The notes under the pieces: model-generated
What the model was told of the DNA's origin: nothing
Databases searched by the model: none
What the model saw: only the letters and a program-made list of their open reading frames with translations
Translations under genes and position numbers: made by a program
Part shown: positions 1 to 8,354 of the stretch, piece by piece
How the letters are laid out: each line of letters begins with the position of its first letter
Position numbering within the stretch: position 1 is the first letter of the stretch
Source: Planctomycetota bacterium
GTDB taxonomy: Bacteria; Planctomycetota; SZUA-567; H5-PLA8
Assembly: GCA_023150555.1 (NCBI GenBank)
Contig: JAKLKQ010000051.1
Span: 1-53,321, forward strand
Direction of reading: 5' to 3'
DNA: 53,321 nucleotides

Positions 1-305
1 GCCTCCTGGGCCTTCTTGCGCATCAACTTCTCGTAATGATGGCCCACGTCGCCCAACACGGTCTGCACGGCGTTGGAGACCGCGGGCGTGAGGCGCTTGA
101 GTTCGTCTTTGGCGTACGGTTCGAACTTCTCGGGCGTCCAGGCGTTCTTGCCGTGGCTGTAGAAAGCAAAGAGAAATCCAACGATGATCGCGAACAGCAG
201 CAGCGTCAGGCCCAGGCGAATGCGCCGCATCGACTTCAGGACGGCTTGGCCGCGGCGAAACGCCTCCAGACCGCCGGCGTCGGCCGGTGTCGCAAGTTCC
301 GACAT
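1..305 (-). CDS. Membrane-anchored hypothetical protein, N-terminal part only (runs off the left edge)
   Basis: The reverse strand is open from an ATG at 305 to the window edge, giving 101 residues with no stop, so the gene is cut by the window. The protein begins MSELATPADAGG, has a basic stretch around residues 25-31 (KSMRRIR) and one hydrophobic segment at about 32-48 (LGLTLLLFAIIVGFLFA), followed by a polar, charged region with many Lys and Glu. This looks like a single-pass protein with a short cytoplasmic N-terminus and a mostly extracytoplasmic body. A good ribosome site (GGAGGGA) lies 6 to 12 bases before the start. I do not recognise the family. It is divergent from the gene at 611. 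Confidence 0.6.
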   Translation of the reverse strand, partial: MSELATPADAGGLEAFRRGQAVLKSMRRIRLGLTLLLFAIIVGFLFAFYSHGKNAWTPEKFEPYAKDELKRLTPAVSNAVQTVLGDVGHHYEKLMRKKAQE

Positions 306-610
306 CGATTGTCCCTCCACCACTTCCCTGCCCGCCGTCCCTGGGGGTACTTTACCACATGCGTGCAGCGCCCCCGCAAGCACTCAGGCGCCGGCGGTTT
401 CTGAACCGCACTGTCGCGCTTTGCGGACATTCCCTCTCCGTGCGCAAAGCTATCGCAAAGTCCGTTCCCTCGCGCGGAATTGCACGGGTGCAGGAATACA
501 ATTCTTTCCAAAATGGAAAATGCCATCGACCCGGGGCGCGCGAATGAAACAGGCGAGAATATCATTTCGCGTTTTGAGAGGAATTCCGGAGCACCGGTAA
601 CACGCGGGGC
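306..610. other. Intergenic region with CGCAAAG repeats and two inverted repeats
   Basis: This 305-bp gap separates two divergent genes. GCTTTGCG at 418-425 is the reverse complement of CGCAAAGC at 443-450, so the pair can form a hairpin with a 17-base loop. A second CGCAAAG follows at 454-460, exactly 11 bases after the first. Further on TTTCCA (505-510) and TGGAAA (514-519) form a perfect 6-bp inverted repeat with a 3-base spacer. I found no convincing -35/-10 pair. These are plausible protein-binding sites, but no binder is known. Confidence 0.4.
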
Positions 611-1288
611 ATGAGAAATCCCTTCCCGCTCTCGGCATCGTTGCGTATGGCGCTCGCGGCGTGGATGGTCTATCTCGCCTCGTACACGATGCTGGCACGA
701 ACCCCTGACGATGCCATGGTGGGATGCCAGGCAGCACGGATTTCCTTAGACTGGGCATATGGATTGGGGCTGCGTAACAAATTTCAAAACGGCGACTCGA
801 TGGATTGGGCCACCGTATTCTGGACGGTCAGCAATTTCGCATTCCTGCTCTCTTACTTCCTCGTTCGCCGTCCTCGAACTCTAAAATACAACCCATTACT
901 TTGGGTCTACGCTGCTGCGGCGCTCACGCCCGTGTGGGCGTTCGACCTGTTCGACAACCTAGGTCCGGGCTTCTATGCCTGGTGGCTGTCTTTCGTACTG
1001 TTGTTTGCCGCATTCTGCCTGCGGCCGTTGAAGAGAGCCGCTGGAAGACCCACAGTTCCGACGAAACTCCAGTTCAGCCTCTCGATGCTCCTGATTCTGG
1101 CCCTGGCTGGCAGCGCGCTCATGGGCCTGAACTTTGCATATCAGAACTACCTCATAAACATGGCAGCGTACGACAAGAGCCTGGCGCACGCGCTCATCCC
1201 CTGCCAAGTTCTCGCCTCGCTGCTCGCGCTGGCCCTCTTCTTCGACCTCTGGGAGGCCCGCCGCCGGCGCGCGGAAGCCGCGAAATAG
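611..1288 (+). CDS. Hypothetical integral membrane protein
   Basis: This 225-residue protein is mostly hydrophobic, with about five or six predicted membrane segments, for example near residues 10-28, 68-84, 97-112, 122-137, 153-175 and 195-212. The C-terminus is strongly basic (EARRRRAEAAK) and so probably cytoplasmic. I recognise no conserved domain. The codons are visibly richer in A and T than those of the sigma factor gene that follows, which may mean acquisition from elsewhere or weak expression. The ribosome site is weak; GGAG near 589 is rather far from the ATG, and a second in-frame Met at residue 13 is possible. It stands alone, divergent from the truncated gene at 1-305. Confidence 0.65.
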   Translation: MRNPFPLSASLRMALAAWMVYLASYTMLARTPDDAMVGCQAARISLDWAYGLGLRNKFQNGDSMDWATVFWTVSNFAFLLSYFLVRRPRTLKYNPLLWVYAAAALTPVWAFDLFDNLGPGFYAWWLSFVLLFAAFCLRPLKRAAGRPTVPTKLQFSLSMLLILALAGSALMGLNFAYQNYLINMAAYDKSLAHALIPCQVLASLLALALFFDLWEARRRRAEAAK

Positions 1289-1353
1289 TTTCCCCGACCG
1301 CTCGGTAGCTTTTTGCGGTGTATCCAGAAAAAGGATGCACCGGCGCCTGCTTC

Positions 1354-1362
1354 TGCTATAGT
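1354..1362 (+). promoter_or_regulatory. Extended -10 promoter of the ECF sigma factor gene
   Basis: TGCTATAGT matches the extended -10 pattern TGnTATAAT at all but one position. No good -35 lies upstream, as is usual for this class. Transcription would begin near 1369, leaving a leader of about 33 bases that contains AGGAGGT at 1381-1387. Confidence 0.5.
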
Positions 1363-1401
1363 CTAAAGCGTTGGTAAGACAGGAGGTTACGGAAGGGTTC
1401 C

Positions 1402-2004
1402 ATGGCCGGCGACGCCTCCCAGATCCTGCGCCTGCATGCGCCTTTCGCCGTCGAAACCGGCGCGGCCGATGGCCTGCGCGAGGTCCGCGACGAGGCCCTG
1501 ATGGCGTGCTTCCGCGACGCCGCCGCCGAGGCCGCCTTTTCCGAACTCGTCCGCCGCCACACGCCCCGCGCCTGGCGCGTGGCCTGCGCGCTGCTGGGCC
1601 GCGCCGAAGCCGCCGACGACGCCGTGCAGGAGAGTTTCCTGCGCCTGCTGCGCGCGCGCGGGCAGTACCGCGACGGCGAACCGTTCCTGCCCTGGCTGCT
1701 GGCCATCGTACGCAATGCGTGCCGCGACGAACTCAAGCGCCCGCGCCTCGACCGCGCCCGTGCCGCCGCGAACGCTCCGCAGGCCGCCGGCGACCCGCAT
1801 GCGCAGGTCCAGCAGCAGGAAGACTTCCGCCGCGCCTGCGCGGCGCTGGCACAACTGCCTGCGCCCGAACGCGAGGCCCTGACCCTGCGCGTCCACGGCG
1901 GGCTCGACTTCGCCGCCATCGCCGCCGCCTGCGGCATCACTACCGACGCCGCCAAGAAGCGCGTCTACCGCGGCCTGGACGCCCTGCGCCAGACGCTCGC
2001 CTGA
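1402..2004 (+). CDS. ECF-type RNA polymerase sigma factor
   Basis: The product is 200 residues, the usual size for a group 4 sigma factor. Region 2 covers about residues 34-112 and includes the core-binding/-10 recognition signature (FSELVRRHTPRAWRVA, then DDAVQESFLRLLRARGQY and FLPWLLAIVRNACRDELKR). Region 4 covers about 150-200, with LPAPEREALTLRVHGGLDF and a helix-turn-helix ITTDAAKKRVYRGLDALR. The first 30 residues are an extra N-terminal stretch. AGGAGGT lies 14 bases before the ATG, a little far, so a start a few codons downstream is possible. The next gene encodes an HxxxCxxC anti-sigma protein, which marks this as a membrane-signalling sigma factor. Its regulon may include the transport operon that follows; that is inference. 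Confidence 0.9.
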   Translation: MAGDASQILRLHAPFAVETGAADGLREVRDEALMACFRDAAAEAAFSELVRRHTPRAWRVACALLGRAEAADDAVQESFLRLLRARGQYRDGEPFLPWLLAIVRNACRDELKRPRLDRARAAANAPQAAGDPHAQVQQQEDFRRACAALAQLPAPEREALTLRVHGGLDFAAIAAACGITTDAAKKRVYRGLDALRQTLA

Positions 2005-2018
2005 AGCTTCCTTTAACC

Positions 2019-2045
2019 GCAGAGCACGCGGAGTTCGCGGAGAAC
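2019..2045 (+). repeat. 9-bp tandem repeat, three units (GCRGAGnnC)
   Basis: The units are GCAGAGCAC, GCGGAGTTC and GCGGAGAAC, in phase with no gaps. The constant part is GCRGAG and the last C; positions 7 and 8 vary. It begins 15 bases after the sigma factor stop codon. Confidence 0.75.
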
Positions 2046-2068
2046 GAATTGCTCGGTTCCTGGTCTCT

Positions 2069-2135
<67 letters not shown>

Positions 2136-2242
2136 TTAGAAGAGTAGTTTTTGTTTTGCTGTTTCCAGTTTGCTGTTTTGTCGTTTTCCGTTCCTGACCC
2201 CTCGCCCCACTCCCCTAACCCCTGCTGTTAGCCGTTCGCCTC

Positions 2243-2277
2243 AATCTCTAATCTCTCATCTATAATCTCTTATCTAC
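2243..2277 (+). repeat. Degenerate 7/8-bp repeat (AATCTCT)
   Basis: The stretch is built of AATCTCT, AATCTCTC, ATCTAT, AATCTCTT and ATCTACC, an imperfect tandem array of a pyrimidine-rich unit. Confidence 0.5.
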
Positions 2278-2388
2278 CAAGAGCTTACGCGCTCATGAAA
2301 AATCCGACCCTTCCCTGTCCCCTTTCCGCGCCTGGCTCGTACCTGCCTGTGAATCGACGTCGCCTCCTTATAAAGGAAGTGCCCTGGA

Positions 2389-3855
2389 ATGGACTGCCGC
2401 GAAGCCGAAGGCCTCTTCAGCCCCGCCGCCCTGGGCGACCTCGGCGCCGAGGCGCTTGAACGCCTCGACGCGCACTGCGCCGAATGCCCCGCCTGCCGCG
2501 ATGCCTACGCACAGACGCGCGCGGCGCTCTCGCTTCTCGAAGCCGCGCCCGAACCCGCGCCGCAGCTGGCCGCTCGCGTCGCGAACGCCGGCCGCGCGAA
2601 GCTGGCCGCCCAAGGCCTGCGCGCGTGGCGCTGGCATCTCGTCTCGAGCGTCTCTTTCCTGGCCGCCTGCACCGCACTGGCCGTGGGCCTGTACTTCGGG
2701 CGCGCGCAGCCTGATACGCCCGTCGCGGCGCGGCCGCACGCCGAGTCCGAACGCGCCGGCGACGCGCATTGGTGCTTCGTCGACGGCGATGCGGGCAACA
2801 GCCGCTGGTCGGACGCGCGGGAAGTCCCCGTGCCCAACCGCGTGGTCTGGGAGCAGCGCGTCGAGGGCGTGCCGGGCATCCACAAGCCGCTGCTGTGGAA
2901 GGACCTCATCGTCGTCGGCACGCAGGCCCCCGATCTCTCCGGGACGACCAAGGGCCCGCGCCACCGCGGCGGCGGCCTGCTGGCGCTGGACGCGCGCACG
3001 GGCGCGGTGCGCTGGCGGAAGGAATTCCTGCGCGGCGACTTTTACAAGGAACGCCACTACCCCGACCGCGGGATCCTGGGCGGGAAGCTCTACATCACCG
3101 ACGGCGACTGCTGCCGCGTGCTCGATGCGCACACCGGCGCCGAATCCGAAACGATCCGGCCGCCGGAGGGCGCGAACGGCTGGAGTTACCTAGCCGCCGA
3201 CGGCGGCGCGCTGTTCGGCCTCGCGCGCGACGGGCGCACGGCCTTCTCGGTCGATCTTTCCACGGGCGCATGCCGCTGGACGCGGCCGCTGGCGGAGAGC
3301 GCCCACCTTCCGGCGCTCGGCAGCGGGACGCTCTTCGTGCAGGTGCGTTCGGGCGAAGTCCTGGCGCTGGACGCGGCCACCGGCGCCGAACGCTGGCGCG
3401 CGGAAGGCGCGCCGCGGGCGCGCGCGAGCGTCCACGCGAATGGCGGGCACCTGCTGGTGGTGGCCGAGACCGGCGAGTTGGAAGGCCGCGACGCGGCCAC
3501 CGGCGAACGGCGCTGGACGCGGCGGCTCTTCGGCGCCTTCGCGTCGGGCCTGGCGATGGACGGCGAGCGCGTGTACCTGCACGCCGGCAGCCTGGCGCTG
3601 GCGCTGAACGACGGTTCGGTCGCATGGAAGATGATCGACGCGCAGGCGGGGCTGTGCAGCGCGCCGACGCTGGCCAAGGACACAGTGCTGACGGCGGCGG
3701 GCGCGTCGGCGGGCGAGATCCGCATGGTCTCGAACACCGGCGAACGCATCGCCGCGCTGGACCTGGATGCGAAGTGGGCCTGCGAGGGCGCGGTGGTCGG
3801 CGACGGGCGCATCTTCGTCGTCGGCGACGGCCGCCTGAAGGCCTTCGGCCGGTGA
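2389..3855 (+). CDS. Membrane anti-sigma factor fused to a PQQ-like beta-propeller
   Basis: The 488-residue protein has three parts. Residues 1-45 form an anti-sigma zinc finger with His29, Cys33 and Cys36 in the HxxxCxxC pattern, plus Cys30 and Cys3. A membrane helix lies at about 83-104. The remainder, about 125-488, is a chain of PQQ-type propeller blades, recognisable by repeated phrases such as GGLLALDARTGAVRWRKEF, GEVLALDAATGAERWRAEG and LEGRDAATGERRWTRRLF. Known anti-sigma proteins of this type hold the sigma factor at the inner face until an outside signal releases it; here the propeller would be the outside sensor. GGAAG lies about 10 bases before the ATG. The gene is 32 bp upstream of the ModA-like gene, so it probably shares a transcript with it. 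Confidence 0.85.
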   Translation: MDCREAEGLFSPAALGDLGAEALERLDAHCAECPACRDAYAQTRAALSLLEAAPEPAPQLAARVANAGRAKLAAQGLRAWRWHLVSSVSFLAACTALAVGLYFGRAQPDTPVAARPHAESERAGDAHWCFVDGDAGNSRWSDAREVPVPNRVVWEQRVEGVPGIHKPLLWKDLIVVGTQAPDLSGTTKGPRHRGGGLLALDARTGAVRWRKEFLRGDFYKERHYPDRGILGGKLYITDGDCCRVLDAHTGAESETIRPPEGANGWSYLAADGGALFGLARDGRTAFSVDLSTGACRWTRPLAESAHLPALGSGTLFVQVRSGEVLALDAATGAERWRAEGAPRARASVHANGGHLLVVAETGELEGRDAATGERRWTRRLFGAFASGLAMDGERVYLHAGSLALALNDGSVAWKMIDAQAGLCSAPTLAKDTVLTAAGASAGEIRMVSNTGERIAALDLDAKWACEGAVVGDGRIFVVGDGRLKAFGR

Positions 3856-3887
3856 CCGGATAGCCGCAAAGCGTAAGGGGTTCGCAC

Positions 3888-5444
3888 ATGAGCAACTCGC
3901 TCAAGCTCGCCATCGTCTCCGTCCTGGCCGTGGCCGCGCTGGTCTTCTTGCTGCGTGAGGACACCGCGCGCAACGGAGGCGGCGGCGGAGACGCCGGCGA
4001 AACCCTGGTCATGTACTGCGCGGCGGGCATAAAGGAGCCGGTCGAGAAGATCGCGAAGGACTACCAGGCGGAGTACGGCGTCGAGGTGCAGCTGCAGTAC
4101 GGCGGTTCGGGCACGCTGCTGAGCACCATGCAGGTGGCGCGCTCGGGCGACCTGTACCTGGCTGCGGACGCAAGCTACATCGAGATCGCGCACGATAAGA
4201 ACCTGCTCGACGAGACGCTGCCGCTGGCGTGGCAGCATCCGGTGATCGCCGTGCGCCCCGGCAACCCCAAGCACATCCTCTCGGTGAAGGATCTCGCGCG
4301 CGAGGACGTGAAGATCGCGCTCGCCAACCCCGAGGCCGCGTCCATCGGCAAGCAGACGCAGAAACTGCTCGAAAAGAGCGGTGACTGGACGGCGATCAAG
4401 GCGGCCGTCGAGGCGCGCGGCGTCTTCAAGCCCACCGTCAATGAGGTCGCCAACGACGTGGCGCTGCAGACCGTCGACGCCGGCGTCGTCTGGAACAGCA
4501 CCGCCGCAATGTACAAGGACGTCGAGATGGTGGACGCCTCGCCGTTCAAGGAGAATCGCTGCAACATCACCGTGAGCGTCCTGCGCAGCTGCAAGCAGCC
4601 CACCGCGGCGCTGCGCTTTTTGCGTTACCTGGGCGCGCGCGACAAGGGCCTGGTAGTCTTCCGCGAGATGGGCTTCGAGCCCGTCGAAGGTGACGAATGG
4701 GCCGAGACGCCCGAGCTGAACTTCTTCAGCGGCGGCGTCAACCGCCTGGCCATCGAAGAGACATTGAAGGAGTTCGAGGCACGCGAGGGCTGCAAGATCA
4801 TCACGACCTACAACGGCTGCGGCATCCTGGTCGGCCAGATGAAGGCCGGCGCGCGCCCCGACGCGTACCTGGCCTGCGACAAGACCTTCGCCGACACCGT
4901 GCAGGACCTGTACCTGCCGCAGACGCCCGTCAGCAAGATGGATCTGATCGTCCTCGTCCACAAGGGCAACCCGAAGCACATCAAGTCGCTGAAGGACCTC
5001 GCGCAGCCGGGCCTGAAGGTCGGATTGGGCAACCCGGAACTCGCCGCATTCGGAAAGCTCACGAAGGAGCTGCTGCAGGACGAAGGGCTGCTCGACGACG
5101 TGATGAAGAACTGCGCCTCGCAGGCGCCCGGCGGGGACCTGCTGGTGAACCAGATGAGCGCCGGGAGCCTGGACGCCTCGATCTGCTACATCGTCAACGC
5201 CTATCCGGTGAAGGAGAAGTTCGAAATCATTTCCATCGACAACCCCCTGGCGAAGGCCTCGCAGCCCTTCCAGATCGGCAAGCAGACCAAGTATCCTCAC
5301 CTGACCGCGCGACTGCGAGACACGCTGCTCAGCGCGAAGTCCAAGGCGCGCTACGCCGAGAAGGGCTTCGGCTGGGATGCGCAGAACGCGCCCGCTGAGC
5401 AGACCAAAGCCGCCGTCAAGACGGAGGACCCCGCGTCTCCATGA
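3888..5444 (+). CDS. Tandem ModA-like oxyanion-binding protein (two fused domains)
   Basis: The 518-residue protein has an N-terminal hydrophobic segment at about 5-22 without a lipobox, so it is probably an uncleaved anchor. Two ModA-type periplasmic-binding domains follow, about 38-268 and 275-495. They repeat the same phrases: YGGSGTL then DLYLAADAS in the first, YNGCGIL then DAYLACDKT in the second, and GNPKHI-S-KDLA in both. ModA proteins bind molybdate or tungstate and usually contain one domain of about 230 residues. At the glycine-loop position the first domain has Ser74 and the second Cys311. The ligand could be molybdate, tungstate or another oxyanion. The stop codon overlaps the modB start (ATGA), so the two are translationally coupled. 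AAGGGG precedes the start. Confidence 0.8.
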   Translation: MSNSLKLAIVSVLAVAALVFLLREDTARNGGGGGDAGETLVMYCAAGIKEPVEKIAKDYQAEYGVEVQLQYGGSGTLLSTMQVARSGDLYLAADASYIEIAHDKNLLDETLPLAWQHPVIAVRPGNPKHILSVKDLAREDVKIALANPEAASIGKQTQKLLEKSGDWTAIKAAVEARGVFKPTVNEVANDVALQTVDAGVVWNSTAAMYKDVEMVDASPFKENRCNITVSVLRSCKQPTAALRFLRYLGARDKGLVVFREMGFEPVEGDEWAETPELNFFSGGVNRLAIEETLKEFEAREGCKIITTYNGCGILVGQMKAGARPDAYLACDKTFADTVQDLYLPQTPVSKMDLIVLVHKGNPKHIKSLKDLAQPGLKVGLGNPELAAFGKLTKELLQDEGLLDDVMKNCASQAPGGDLLVNQMSAGSLDASICYIVNAYPVKEKFEIISIDNPLAKASQPFQIGKQTKYPHLTARLRDTLLSAKSKARYAEKGFGWDAQNAPAEQTKAAVKTEDPASP

Positions 5445-6370
5445 GCACGGTCACCGCACAGAACATAGGCGGCGGCAACCGCGCGGAAGCGTGGACCGGC
5501 GAACCGATTAGCGTCGGCAGCGACAAGCCGTTCTACATCGCGCTGGGCATCCTCGGCGGCGTGTACATCGTGCTCATCCTGGGCATGCTCGCGGCGGACA
5601 TCATCAAGGCGATGACGGAGTCGGAATCCGTGTGGCAAACACTGGGCCAGGAAGAAATCCATTACTCGATCAAACTCAGCCTGCTGTCGTGCACGGTGAC
5701 GACGATTCTCTCGCTGTGGGTCGCGATCCCCATTGGCTACCTGATGTCGCGGCACGATTTTCCCGGCAAGCACTTCATCGACGCGCTGCTGGACATCCCG
5801 ATCGTGCTTCCGCCGCTGGTGATCGGGTTGAGCCTGCTGATCCTCTTCAACCTGCCGCTGGGCGTCGAGAAAGCGCGGCTAATGGGCACCGACGGGCGGG
5901 AGATCATCGAATACTGGAAACTTGACGACCTGATCCCCACCGCCTACACGAAAGGCGCGGTGGTCCTGAGCCAGTTCATGGTCGCCTGCGCCTTCGCCGT
6001 GCGCACGATGCGCGTGACCTTTGATCAGATCAACCCGCGCCGCGAACAGGTCGCGCTAACGCTGGGCTGCACGCGCGCGCAGGCCTTCTGGCACGTGGTG
6101 CTGCCCGAGGCCCGGCGCGGCGTGCTGACAGCAGCGACGCTGGCCTGGGCGCGCAGTATGGGCGAGTTCGGCCCGATCCTGATCTTCGCCGGCGCCACGC
6201 GCATGAAGACCGAGGTGCTGCCGACGACCGTCTTCCTGGAAATGAGCACCGGAAACCTGGCGGCGGCGCTGGCCGTCTCACTGCTGATGGTCTTTGCCTC
6301 GGTGGTGGTGCTGGTGCTGATGCGGATATGGGGACGCAGCAACGGCCTGACCGGGCCACGCATTGCGTAA
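5441..6370 (+). CDS. modB: Molybdate/tungstate-type ABC transporter permease
   Basis: The 309-residue membrane protein has a roughly 40-residue cytoplasmic N-terminus and about six membrane segments. The ABC importer permease signature lies at about 205-240: ALTLGCTRAQAFWHVVLPEA followed by ATLAWARSMGEFGPI, the EAA loop that contacts the ATPase. The MGEFGP phrase is typical of ModB and TupB. The protein is longer than usual ModB (about 230) because of the N-terminal extension and an insert at about 145-172 (MGTDGREIIEYWKLDDLIPT). It overlaps the binding-protein gene by 4 bp and is followed 18 bp later by the ATPase gene. Confidence 0.88.
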   Translation: MSTVTAQNIGGGNRAEAWTGEPISVGSDKPFYIALGILGGVYIVLILGMLAADIIKAMTESESVWQTLGQEEIHYSIKLSLLSCTVTTILSLWVAIPIGYLMSRHDFPGKHFIDALLDIPIVLPPLVIGLSLLILFNLPLGVEKARLMGTDGREIIEYWKLDDLIPTAYTKGAVVLSQFMVACAFAVRTMRVTFDQINPRREQVALTLGCTRAQAFWHVVLPEARRGVLTAATLAWARSMGEFGPILIFAGATRMKTEVLPTTVFLEMSTGNLAAALAVSLLMVFASVVVLVLMRIWGRSNGLTGPRIA

Positions 6371-6388
6371 GGAGCATTCGAGCCGCAG

Positions 6389-7066
6389 ATGATCGCCGTC
6401 GAGAACCTCTCCGTCGCCGCGGGCGCCTTCCGCCTGGACGGGGTCTCCTTCGAGATCCCCGCGGGGCGTTACGGCGTGCTGATGGGCAAGACCGGCTGCG
6501 GCAAGACGACGATCCTGGAAACGATCTGCGGCCTGAAGCCCGCCGCGGGCGGCACCATTCGCCTGATGGGCGACGACGTCACCGGCGCCAAGCCCGCCGA
6601 GCGCAACATCGGCTTCGTCCCGCAGGACGGCGCGCTGTTCATGACCATGAGTGTACGCGAGAACGTCGGCTTCGCGCTGCAAGTACGCGGCTGGAAGCGC
6701 GACCGGATCGCCGCGCGCGTCGAGGAACTTGCCGAGCTGCTTGCCGTAACGCATCTGCTCGACCGGATGCCCACCGGCCTAAGCGGCGGCGAACAGCAGC
6801 GCGTAGCGCTGGGGCGCGCGCTGGCCTGCCATCCCGGGATCCTGTGCCTGGACGAGCCGCTGAGCGCGCTCGACGACGACACGCGCAAGACCATGATCGG
6901 CCTGCTGAAGGACGTGCAGCGCAAGACCGGCGTCACCGCGCTGCATATCACGCACAACCGGGTGGAGGCCGAGCAGCTCGCCGACACTTTCATACGCATC
7001 GAGGACGGAAAGCTGGCCGTGCTGCCGGCGCCGCGTACGAATGGGAATGCGAAGGGAAACGGCTGA
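6389..7066 (+). CDS. modC: Molybdate/tungstate-type ABC transporter ATPase, short form
   Basis: The 225-residue product has all ATPase motifs: Walker A GKTGCGKT at 33-40, signature LSGGEQQR, Walker B ILCLDEPLSALD and the switch His in LHITHNR. Typical ModC is about 350 residues and ends with a TOBE/MOP molybdate-binding domain; here the protein stops soon after the ATPase core, so intracellular oxyanion sensing through that domain is absent. This short form resembles tungstate-type (TupC-like) ATPases. It completes a binding protein/permease/ATPase set with the two genes upstream. Confidence 0.88.
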   Translation: MIAVENLSVAAGAFRLDGVSFEIPAGRYGVLMGKTGCGKTTILETICGLKPAAGGTIRLMGDDVTGAKPAERNIGFVPQDGALFMTMSVRENVGFALQVRGWKRDRIAARVEELAELLAVTHLLDRMPTGLSGGEQQRVALGRALACHPGILCLDEPLSALDDDTRKTMIGLLKDVQRKTGVTALHITHNRVEAEQLADTFIRIEDGKLAVLPAPRTNGNAKGNG

Positions 7067-7156
7067 CATTCGTCTTGTGGACGGGTGTATACAGGGGAAA
7101 ATAGCTTCGCGGCCAGCGCCGTTCGGGCGCGGGACCGACAACGAAGGGAGACCGAC

Positions 7157-8341
7157 ATGCATAGCACCCTACGCTGGACTTTCGCGGCGCTGATGGCCCT
7201 GGCGTTCGCCGCTCCGCCGGCCGCGCGCGCGTGCGCCAACCCCGTGCGCGACATGGCGCTGACCGAATGGCCGCGCGACATGGGCGTACTGTACCTCGTC
7301 TACAAGAAGGAGGACGAGACGACCAAGAAGTGGAAGGCCATGATGGAGAAGGCCTACGAGGGCTACCTTCGCGACGCCAACCTGGGCTTCATGGAACTCG
7401 ACGCCGGCCAGGAGTCCTTCGATCCGAAGAACTACGACCTGAAGGAAGTCCCCGCCGAGCTGCCCTGCGTGGTCGCGCTCTTCTGGGACAACATGGCCGA
7501 ACGCGGCTTGACGGAACTCGCACGCTTCAGCGGCGAGCCCGACGAGGCGAAGATCAAGAGCCTGATCGACAGCCCGCTGCGCGAGAAGATGCGCGCCGAA
7601 CTGATTAAAAAGGCCGGCGTCGCGATCTTCGCCAAGAGCGGCGACGTGGAAGCCGACAAGAAGGCCCGCGCGGCGCTGGACGAAGGCATCGCGGTCTTCA
7701 AGAAGAACCTGATGCACGAGATCGCCGTTTTCGAGATCGACCGTGCCAAGGCCGAGGAACAGGGCGAGGGTTACTTGCTGAAGCAGCTCGGCGCGCGCAA
7801 CAGCAAGGAGCCGGCGGTCTGCGTCGCTTTCGGGCGCGGCAAGGTCGTGCATGGAACGCTGGTCGGCAAGGACATCAATCCGGACAACCTGTGGTACGCC
7901 TTTAGCGCGCCGCTGGGCGACTGTTTCTGCACCGTCACGCCGCAGATGATCGGCTACGACCTGATCATGCCCTGGCCGCAGAACCTCAACGAGACCTTCG
8001 TCAAGACCAACGACCTGCAGGCGCAGGTCGCCAAGGGCATGGGCGTGGATCTCGTCGACCCGGAACTCAACGACGCCATGGTCAGGGAAGGCCCGCAGGC
8101 AGACGTCGAGGAAGTGAAGGAGAAGGTCGCCGAACAGAAGGTCGAGGAGGCGAAGAAGGTGGAGTCCGCCGAGAAGGAGCCGGAGAAGGCCGTCGCCGCC
8201 GAGTTGGCCATGGAGCCGGCCGCGCCGCTGGCCGAGTCCGGCAGCGAGATCCTGCTGATCGCGGTGGGCGCCGCGCTGATCTTCTTCGTCATCGCCGCCG
8301 GCGCCCTGGTGCTGGGCAGCCGCAAGAACGAAGCCGCGTAA
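7157..8341 (+). CDS. Secreted, membrane-anchored protein with possible thioredoxin-like folds
   Basis: I chose the ATG at 7157 because it follows GAAGGGAG and gives a clean signal peptide (residues 1-25, ending AARA before Cys26). The 394-residue product has two stretches that look thioredoxin-like in their beta-alpha pattern, about 40-145 and 150-260, but without a classical CxxC. The second ends in Cys256-Phe-Cys258. A Glu/Lys/Val-rich coiled stretch (about 310-350) leads to one C-terminal membrane helix (364-387) and a basic tail. No family is recognised. It lies 90 bp after modC and 13 bp before the FtsX-type permease, so it probably works with the export-type ABC pair. The fold assignment is tentative. 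Confidence 0.6.
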   Translation: MHSTLRWTFAALMALAFAAPPAARACANPVRDMALTEWPRDMGVLYLVYKKEDETTKKWKAMMEKAYEGYLRDANLGFMELDAGQESFDPKNYDLKEVPAELPCVVALFWDNMAERGLTELARFSGEPDEAKIKSLIDSPLREKMRAELIKKAGVAIFAKSGDVEADKKARAALDEGIAVFKKNLMHEIAVFEIDRAKAEEQGEGYLLKQLGARNSKEPAVCVAFGRGKVVHGTLVGKDINPDNLWYAFSAPLGDCFCTVTPQMIGYDLIMPWPQNLNETFVKTNDLQAQVAKGMGVDLVDPELNDAMVREGPQADVEEVKEKVAEQKVEEAKKVESAEKEPEKAVAAELAMEPAAPLAESGSEILLIAVGAALIFFVIAAGALVLGSRKNEAA

Positions 8342-8354
8342 CGGAGGCCGTTCC

